Shown here in pieces: positions 5,851 through 10,692 of a stretch of DNA of 10,692 nucleotides. The stretch's first letter is position 1. Each line of letters opens with the position of its first letter. This stretch comes from Methylobacteriaceae bacterium (lineage in GTDB: Bacteria > Pseudomonadota > Alphaproteobacteria > Rhizobiales > Beijerinckiaceae), in the NCBI GenBank assembly GCA_031272615.1, contig JAISTL010000158.1, positions 1-10,692 of the forward strand, written 5' to 3'. The translations under genes were made by a program, and so were the position numbers. The notes beneath the pieces were generated by a model. It did no database searches. It was not told where the DNA came from and was given only the letters and a program-made list of their open reading frames with translations.

Positions 5851-7338
5851 TTATTTTGACTGGGAAAACAGAACGGCTTGCGCGGTATCCTGCGCGAGTC
5901 GCCGGGACGTTGAGCGGGCCAGTTGAACCTGCTCGACACGCTTTTGCCAGTCGCCGCCTACCGCTTGATAGTCAGACGGTACGCTCTGCCACAGCTTCAG
6001 CGCTTCCGGAAGATTTCCCGCAGTGAGCGCCTGTTGAACGGCACTGACCTGGGCGGAACTGCCGGCGCCCGACGTGTTCTTCGGATAGGATTGAACGACG
6101 GCGTCGCTCAGACTGAACAACTTGGCCGTCCAGTCATCGGACTTGGGTTCTTCAGGTTTGGCGACCTTCTGGAGAAGTTCCGCCAGCTCACCGCTGAGCT
6201 GCTTGTCGGACGGCACACCGCTTTCGGCAAACGGCTCCAGAGCCGCCCTGTCGGCATCGGCGAGGCCGGCTGCAGCCAGCTGCCCGACGATGTCGGCGTA
6301 GGGCTGCCCCTGGGCGACCCGCTGGTCCAGCCGATCCGCCAGCAACAGCAGCGTCACGTTGCGGGCGCCTTCAGCCTGTGCCAGGCTCGCCACCGTGGCG
6401 GCTTCCTGGGCCTGAACGGCAGCGGATTGCGCCGCGGCGGCGTTCTGTGCCAGTTCTTCCGTTTGTTTGGCCAGTTCCCTGGTCTGAATCGCCTGCTGCT
6501 CGGCCAAAGCGAGAATGATGCCGCCGGGAGACCCCTGGCCCTCCGCCTGCGGAGCGCCGCCGGAGATAATCCCGAGGGCGTTTTCGATATCGCCGACCCG
6601 TTTGCCCAGTTCCTCGACATTTTTGTCAGTCTGGAGGAAATGGGCGGCAAACTCGTTCACGTAATAGCCGTGGTCGCCGTTGAGGGCGTCGTAACTGGCG
6701 TTGAGATTGTTGAAATTGGTTTCAAGGGCGATGAACCGGTTGGGAAGATCCCCCGCCGGGTGCACGATGCCTTCCAGGTTCTGTACCCTGTCCTGCAACT
6801 GGGACACGAGACCGTTGATATGCTGCTGCTCGACGGAGGGCACCTGGGCCGCCTCGATTCGCGGCGCCGCCGGAGTCAGGAAAAATACCGTGAGCACACC
6901 GCCGACGACGCCGGCGACAACGCTGAGCAACAACGTGCCGACACGCCCGGAACCCGCCGGTGGCGGCGGCGCGCCGAAGTTCGTTCCGGCCTGGGGAATC
7001 TCCTCACTGGACAGCGCGGCAACGTCGGCCTGTTCACCGGCCGCGGCATCGGCCTCATCCCACACGGTTTCCGCAGGCGCTTCATCCGATTTTGCCGCTT
7101 CGGCGAGGGCATCGCCTTCCTCAGACTCCGCGGCCTGTTCCAGAACGTCGGTGTTTTCCGCGGCGATCGCCTCGTTGACGTCGGAGTCCGCCAGCAGTTC
7201 CTCCCCTGCGGATTCGGGCTGCACCTCAGGTTGAGAAGCGTCGGCGACGGACTCTCCGGTTTCCCCGGGCGGCGGCCCTTCGACGGGGGCATCTGCGGTA
7301 TCGGTGTGTGGTTCTAAATCAGATGGTCTTTGTTCCAT
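5851..7338 (-). CDS. mitofilin/Mic60 homologue (COG4223)
   Basis: Inner-membrane protein of 495 aa with the architecture of alphaproteobacterial Mic60, the ancestor of the mitochondrial MICOS core subunit that bends membranes at cristae junctions. Residues 1-130 are an acidic, disordered cytoplasmic region rich in Ala and Glu. One transmembrane helix lies at about 133-154 (GTLLLSVVAGVVGGVLTVFF). A long periplasmic helical region follows, with coiled-coil stretches near 165-200, 235-260 and 280-335. The C-terminal part, about 400-495, is the mitofilin signature region (LSDAVVQSYPKN, AGNLPEALKLWQSVP, RVEQVQLARSTSRRL). Start ATG at 7338 has AGGTGA four bases upstream. Its position between hemD and hemY is the known alphaproteobacterial arrangement. 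Sequence conservation in this family is low, so the call rests on architecture plus neighbourhood. Confidence 0.9.
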   Translation of the reverse strand: MEQRPSDLEPHTDTADAPVEGPPPGETGESVADASQPEVQPESAGEELLADSDVNEAIAAENTDVLEQAAESEEGDALAEAAKSDEAPAETVWDEADAAAGEQADVAALSSEEIPQAGTNFGAPPPPAGSGRVGTLLLSVVAGVVGGVLTVFFLTPAAPRIEAAQVPSVEQQHINGLVSQLQDRVQNLEGIVHPAGDLPNRFIALETNFNNLNASYDALNGDHGYYVNEFAAHFLQTDKNVEELGKRVGDIENALGIISGGAPQAEGQGSPGGIILALAEQQAIQTRELAKQTEELAQNAAAAQSAAVQAQEAATVASLAQAEGARNVTLLLLADRLDQRVAQGQPYADIVGQLAAAGLADADRAALEPFAESGVPSDKQLSGELAELLQKVAKPEEPKSDDWTAKLFSLSDAVVQSYPKNTSGAGSSAQVSAVQQALTAGNLPEALKLWQSVPSDYQAVGGDWQKRVEQVQLARSTSRRLAQDTAQAVLFSQSK

Positions 7339-7382
7339 TTCGTCACCTGTTTCCTGTGAGACAGTTCCCGTTGCGGAGAATC

Positions 7383-7411
7383 ACCATAGCTGTGGAAACG
7401 ACCTTTGTAAA
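7383..7411 (-). promoter_or_regulatory. promoter candidate for mic60-hemY
   Basis: On the minus strand TTTACA (7406-7411) and TATGGT (7383-7388) are separated by exactly 17 bases, 45 bases ahead of the mic60 start. Each box matches the sigma-70 consensus closely. It would let mic60-hemY be transcribed apart from hemC-hemD. Confidence 0.6.
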
Positions 7412-7637
7412 ACGGTTAAGATGAAGCACCGTAACCGGCGAAGGCGGGGGAGCTTTCAACACGGCACTCCGCCCGGAGTCCGCCTTCAAACCTCCGGCGC
7501 CGTCGTTCACAGTCATAACAAGGAGTTTCAAAAAAGAACACCAAAAAATGCTATCCGCCGCCGATGTGGAACAAAATCTCGCACCGGAGTGTTCATACTT
7601 GTTTTTGCCGCATAAAGAAAGACCGGCCCAACGGGAA
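7412..7637. other. non-coding spacer between hemD and mic60
   Basis: The full gap from hemD to mic60 is 299 bp (7339-7637). Apart from the promoter candidate I see only a small dyad, ACTCCG/CGGAGT with a two-base loop (around 7466-7479), and several A-runs on the plus strand. A 62-codon open frame on the minus strand (7343-7531) has no recognisable domain and overlaps the promoter; I do not call it a gene. Confidence 0.5.
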
Positions 7638-8357
7638 TTATGCCTGTTTCCTCAAGCGATTGAGCGCGGCTTGCAGAAGGTGCGACTCCGTCGGTTGCGC
7701 GGCGATATGAAGCCTTTCCGGCGGCAGCGGACCGGCGGCCGACGCGGCATTGGCCGAAATGAACACATGGTCGGCGGCGGCGAGGTGCGGCATCAGGTGT
7801 TCCCGTGCGGCGCCGTTGATGAGCAGTGCGGCGGACCGGCGCGAATAGTGCAGAACGACGGCGATCTCCCCGGCGGAGAGGGCGGTTTTGATGTCTTCGG
7901 GGAACGGCGTGATTGCGGCGGCGCGGTAGGCCGGCCACACGGGAACGTCATAGCCGTTTTGGCCGAGCGCCGCCGAAAACGCATCCTGATGATCGGTCCC
8001 TGTAATCCACAGCAGGCGGCTGCCGGGCGGAAGGTCGCGGCAAATCAAGTCCGTGAGCTGCGTTGTCGAACCGCCGCCGGTGAACACCGCGGCGGCTCCG
8101 GCGCGGCGAACCGCCTCCGCGGTGGCGTCGCCGACGGCATACACCGGTTTTGCAAGCAAACCCGGTGTTTCAGAGAGGAACGGCGCGCCGTGGCGGCTGG
8201 TGACAACCACCGCGTCGAAGGGTAACGCCGGAGCGGGCAGGCCGGTCGGCTCCACCCGCACCAGCGGCACATGCCGCAGCGCGACTCCGTGGGCGGCAAA
8301 AAACCGCTTTGCGGTGTCGCCGTCCTGACGGGCGCGGGTGATGAGAACCCCGGGCAT
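7638..8357 (-). CDS. hemD: uroporphyrinogen-III synthase
   Basis: Cyclises hydroxymethylbilane to uroporphyrinogen III with inversion of ring D, the step after HemC, in the cytoplasm. At 239 aa it has the usual length of the two-lobed enzyme. Visible landmarks of this poorly conserved family are VLITRAR (4-10), the VVTSRHGA stretch (51-58), YAVGDATAEAVRRAG (73-87), the linker into the second lobe near LWITGTDHQ (116-124), VWPAYRA (140-146), VVLHYSRRSAALL (167-179) and ISANAASAA (200-208). The start is ATG at 8357, five bases after the hemC stop codon, with no strong Shine-Dalgarno, which suggests translational coupling to hemC. The position after hemC independently supports the call. Confidence 0.93.
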   Translation of the reverse strand: MPGVLITRARQDGDTAKRFFAAHGVALRHVPLVRVEPTGLPAPALPFDAVVVTSRHGAPFLSETPGLLAKPVYAVGDATAEAVRRAGAAAVFTGGGSTTQLTDLICRDLPPGSRLLWITGTDHQDAFSAALGQNGYDVPVWPAYRAAAITPFPEDIKTALSAGEIAVVLHYSRRSAALLINGAAREHLMPHLAAADHVFISANAASAAGPLPPERLHIAAQPTESHLLQAALNRLRKQA

Positions 8358-8362
8358 GGCCG

Positions 8363-9286
8363 CTAGTCCAGAAAACCGGCGGGGAGCTCAGCCCTGAGCG
8401 CTTCTCCGGCCGCCCGTCCGCACGCGGTGGCCTCCGCCGGCCCGCAGGCCCGCTCCACGCTCAAGCTGTCGGAGCCGTCGGGCCGCAGCACCATGCCGGA
8501 AAAGCGGAACCCCGTTTCCGTCGGCCGGGCGTAGCCGGCGATGGGCATCCGGCAGGAGCCGTCCAGGGCGTCGAGAAAGGCGCGCTCCATGGCGACGGCT
8601 TGCGAAGTGACCGGGTCGACGATGTGCGCCAGCGCCGCCCATACCGTGTCATCGCCGCGGCGCGCGCACACGGCGATGGCGCCCTGGCCGACGGCGGGCA
8701 GAAACACCTCCGGCTCCAGGCGCCGGGTGACGTGCCGCTGATAGCCCATGCGGTTGAGCCCGGCCATCGCCAGCAGCGTGGCGTCCACCACGCCGTCGGT
8801 CAGGCGTTTCAGGCGGGTTTCGATATTGCCGCGGAGCAGCACCACCCGGATATCCGGGCGCACCGCCCGCACCAGGGCGCTCCGGCGCAGTGACGCGGTG
8901 CCGACGCTCGCCCCCGCCGGAAGCTGCTGCAGCGAGGGGGAACGCAGGCTGATGAAGGCGTCCCGCGGGTCTTCCCGTGTCAGGCACCCGGCGAGCACCA
9001 GCCCGTCGGCGAGCCGGGTCGGCACGTCCTTGGCCGAATGAACCGCGATGTCGATATGTCCGGCCAGGAGCGCCTCGTCCAGCTCCCGGGTGAACAGGCC
9101 CTTGCCCCCGGCCTCCGCCAGCGGCCGATCCTGGATGATATCGCCGCCGGTGCGGACAACCGTGAGCGGCAGGTGTTCCACGGCGCAGTCGAGCGCCGCG
9201 GCCAGCGCCTCCTGCACTTCCCGGGCCTGGGCCAGGGCCAGCGGGCTGCCGCGGGTTCCGATGCTGAGGGTGCGGTGCAAAATCAT
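8363..9286 (-). CDS. hemC: hydroxymethylbilane synthase (porphobilinogen deaminase)
   Basis: Joins four porphobilinogen units into hydroxymethylbilane in the cytoplasm. The protein is 307 aa, the family's normal size. Domain 1 starts IGTRGSPLALAQA (9-21) and carries RTGGDIIQDRPL, GGKGLFTRELDEALL and HSAKDVPT, whose Asp87 is the catalytic acid. Domain 2 holds VGTASLRRSAL and LRGNIETRLKRL, the arginines that bind substrate carboxylates. Cys245 in LDGSCRMPIAGYA holds the dipyrromethane cofactor. All key residues are intact. Start ATG at 9286 is chosen over upstream ATG codons at 9412, 9358 and 9337 because GGGAGGA precedes it by nine bases and the family begins here. First gene of hemC-hemD, divergent from tsaD across 211 bp. 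Confidence 0.97.
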   Translation of the reverse strand: MILHRTLSIGTRGSPLALAQAREVQEALAAALDCAVEHLPLTVVRTGGDIIQDRPLAEAGGKGLFTRELDEALLAGHIDIAVHSAKDVPTRLADGLVLAGCLTREDPRDAFISLRSPSLQQLPAGASVGTASLRRSALVRAVRPDIRVVLLRGNIETRLKRLTDGVVDATLLAMAGLNRMGYQRHVTRRLEPEVFLPAVGQGAIAVCARRGDDTVWAALAHIVDPVTSQAVAMERAFLDALDGSCRMPIAGYARPTETGFRFSGMVLRPDGSDSLSVERACGPAEATACGRAAGEALRAELPAGFLD

Positions 9287-9361
9287 GGGGCTGTTCCTCC
9301 CGCGCACGGCCGTTGCCGGCCGTTTCACACCGCCCATATAGCCAAATCCGGGGCGCATTTC

Positions 9362-9382
9362 GAGCGGTATTATCCTCCGCTC
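9362..9382 (-). promoter_or_regulatory. dyad around a possible hemC -10 box
   Basis: GAGCGG (9362-9367) and CCGCTC (9377-9382) are exact reverse complements and bracket GATAAT on the minus strand (9369-9374). GATAAT could be the -10 of hemC; TTGTCA further upstream stands 21 bases away, too far for a normal -35. A regulator binding the dyad would cover the promoter. Tentative. Confidence 0.3.
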
Positions 9383-9433
9383 CCTTGAAAATCCGTGACA
9401 AGCCGGTTGCAACCGCGGGCGGGATTGCCTAAA

Positions 9434-9464
9434 TTGCGGAAAAACCGGCGTACGCCGCTATATA
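9434..9464 (+). promoter_or_regulatory. possible tsaD promoter with palindromic spacer
   Basis: TTGCGG (9434-9439) and TATATA (9459-9464) lie 19 bases apart, a little long for sigma-70. The perfect palindrome CGGCGTACGCCG (9446-9457) occupies the spacer, the classical place for an operator of a repressor or of a DNA-twisting activator. A 21-codon open frame from ATG 9464 overlaps the tsaD start and is probably chance. Confidence 0.35.
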
Positions 9465-9497
9465 TGAGTCCCATAGGAGTGAAGACGAAGCGTCGAC

Positions 9498-10568
9498 ATG
9501 AAAGTGCTTGGCATCGAGACAACCTGTGACGAAACGGCTGCGGCTGTGGTGACCGTCGATTATGACGGCCGCGCCGGGATTCTGTCCAATGAAGTGTTCA
9601 GCCAGATTGCCGACCACGCCGCCTATGGCGGAGTCGTGCCGGAAATCGCCGCCCGCGCCCATGTGGAGGTGCTGGACCGCATCATCACCCGGGCTCTGGC
9701 CAAAGCCGGGGTATCGCTGGAGGCCATCGACGCCGTGGCGGCGGCGGCGGGGCCGGGGCTCATCGGCGGCGTGCTGGTGGGGCTGACGACGGCCAAGGCC
9801 ATCGCGCTGGTGACGGGCAAACCGCTCATCGCCGTCAACCACCTGGAGGGCCATGCCCTGACGGCGCGTATGACGAATCACGTCCAGTTCCCCTATCTGC
9901 TGCTGCTGGTCTCCGGCGGCCACACCCAACTGCTGGCGGTGAAGGGGGTGGGGGATTATCTGCGCCTCGGCACAACCCTCGATGACGCTGTCGGCGAGGC
10001 CTTTGACAAAACCGCCAAACTGCTCGGCCTCGGCTATCCCGGCGGCCCGGCGGTGGAACACGAGGCCGAAAGCGGTGACCCGCAGCGCTTCCGTCTGCCG
10101 CGCCCCATGGTCGGGCGTCCCGATTCCAATTTCTCCCTCTCCGGGCTCAAAACCGCGGTGCGGCTGGAGGCGCAGAAAATCGCCCCGCTCTCCAACCGTG
10201 ATGTCGCCGATTTGTGCGCCGGTTTCCAGGCGGCGATTGTCGACATCGTCGCCGACCGTACCCGCTCGGCGCTCTGGGCGTTCCAGGGCTTTGTCGGCCG
10301 CCCGTCGGCGGTTGTCGTGGCGGGGGGCGTCGCCGCCAACCAGGCGCTGCGCGACGCGTTGGAGCGGGTCGCCCGGGAGGCGGGCCTGCCGCTGGTGGCG
10401 CCGCCCGTCGCCTATTGCGGAGACAACGCCGCGATGATTGCCTGGGCCGGTCTCGAGCGCTTCCGCCTGGGGATGACCGATGACCTCGGCTTTGTCGCCC
10501 GCCCGCGCTGGCCGCTGGACGAACGCCAGGCGAAAAAAGCCGAAAACGGCCAGTCAGGCGGGAAATAA
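9498..10568 (+). CDS. tsaD: tRNA N6-threonylcarbamoyladenosine transferase
   Basis: Transfers the threonylcarbamoyl group to A37 of tRNAs that read ANN codons, in the cytoplasm, working with TsaB and TsaE; neither partner gene is in the window. The protein is 356 aa, slightly longer than E. coli TsaD. Landmarks: [12 protein letters not shown] (5-16), [11 protein letters not shown] (114-124) with the metal ligands His115 and His119, VSGGHTQLL (138-146), [49 protein letters not shown] (273-285) and [12 protein letters not shown] (307-318), whose Asp309 is the third metal ligand. The active site is complete. ATG at 9498 gives the family N-terminus MKVLGIETT; the best AGGAG (9475-9479) is 18 bases away, and only a weak GAAG is at normal distance. 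The last 15 residues are a non-conserved tail. Confidence 0.97.
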   Translation: MKVLGIETTCDETAAAVVTVDYDGRAGILSNEVFSQIADHAAYGGVVPEIAARAHVEVLDRIITRALAKAGVSLEAIDAVAAAAGPGLIGGVLVGLTTAKAIALVTGKPLIAVNHLEGHALTARMTNHVQFPYLLLLVSGGHTQLLAVKGVGDYLRLGTTLDDAVGEAFDKTAKLLGLGYPGGPAVEHEAESGDPQRFRLPRPMVGRPDSNFSLSGLKTAVRLEAQKIAPLSNRDVADLCAGFQAAIVDIVADRTRSALWAFQGFVGRPSAVVVAGGVAANQALRDALERVAREAGLPLVAPPVAYCGDNAAMIAWAGLERFRLGMTDDLGFVARPRWPLDERQAKKAENGQSGGK

Positions 10569-10575
10569 CCGCCGA

Positions 10576-10692
10576 TGGACTGGGTGGACTGGGTGGACAC
10601 GGTGGACCAGGTGGACGGCTTTTCCGCCGGGTTGCGAATCAGCTTATCAGTTTCTTTGTCCACCCCGTCACCCCGTCCGCCATCCCCCTAAT
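10576..10692. repeat. TGGAC/GTCCA nonamer repeat element, copy B
   Basis: TGGAC occurs at 10576, 10585, 10594, 10603 and 10612, exactly nine bases apart five times, starting eight bases after the tsaD stop codon. The core begins TTTCCGC (10621-10627), as in copy A, and contains GTTGCGAATCA. On the right are GTCCA at 10658 and degraded units at 10667 and 10675. The element probably continues beyond the window. The 13-mer CGTCCGCCATCCC at 10674-10686 is identical to 1232-1244 in the arm of the large inverted repeat. Confidence 0.8.

Noticed and set aside
5923..7317. 464-codon plus-strand frame opposite mic60
   Set aside because: Antisense shadow of mic60; the translation shows no domain, and mic60 has a ribosome site, membrane helix and the expected neighbours.
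7343..7531. 62-codon minus-strand frame between hemD and mic60
   Set aside because: No ribosome site of note, no domain, and it overlaps the mic60 promoter and ribosome-binding site.
10575..10691. 38-codon frame encoding a VD-repeat peptide after tsaD
   Set aside because: It is entirely made of the nonamer repeat and its core, lacks a Shine-Dalgarno, and copy A keeps no matching frame, so it is best read as repeat DNA.

Overview
The window looks like chromosomal DNA of a GC-rich alphaproteobacterium. The main evidence is the minus-strand run hemC-hemD-mitofilin(Mic60/COG4223)-hemY with tsaD (gcp) divergent from hemC. This neighbourhood is characteristic of Alphaproteobacteria, and bacterial Mic60 homologues are largely confined to that class. 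A DUF1178 gene, an EVE-domain gene and a CCA-encoding tRNA-Arg agree with this. No phage, transposase, integrase, CRISPR or restriction gene is visible, so the window is mostly housekeeping, with unusual material in the intergenic spaces.

Layout. (1) 1-951: a short leader containing a perfect 9-bp dyad, then a plus-strand HesA/MoeB/ThiF-type adenylyltransferase that lacks the usual E1 cysteine and three of the four zinc cysteines. (2) 952-1444: about 490 bp without a gene. It holds a TGGAC/GTCCA nonamer repeat element (964-1088) and a perfect 30-bp inverted repeat whose arms are themselves hairpins (1142-1248). (3) 1445-1819: a small secreted basic protein of unknown function, convergent with a DUF1178 zinc-ribbon protein (1897-2352, minus). 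(4) 2569-2645: tRNA-Arg(CCT), minus strand. (5) 2788-3576: an exported SNase-like protein with a degenerate active site, tail to tail with an EVE-domain protein (3588-4007, minus). (6) 4032-9286: heme/membrane cluster on the minus strand, hemC-hemD, then after a 299-bp spacer with its own promoter candidate, mic60-hemY, closed by a good intrinsic terminator. (7) 9287-9497: divergent control region. (8) 9498-10568: tsaD, followed at once by a second TGGAC nonamer element that runs to the window end.

Functionally, HemC and HemD carry out consecutive steps from porphobilinogen to uroporphyrinogen III. HemY and Mic60 are inner-membrane proteins; Mic60 shapes intracytoplasmic or cristae-like membranes and HemY-type TPR proteins are associated with heme biosynthesis loci. 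TsaD makes the t6A modification of ANN-decoding tRNAs and is not biochemically linked to heme.

The strongest candidates for something undescribed are the paired nonamer repeat elements directly downstream of two genes, their link by a shared 13-mer to the nested palindrome, and the cysteine-depleted ThiF-family protein. No complete new multi-gene system is evident.
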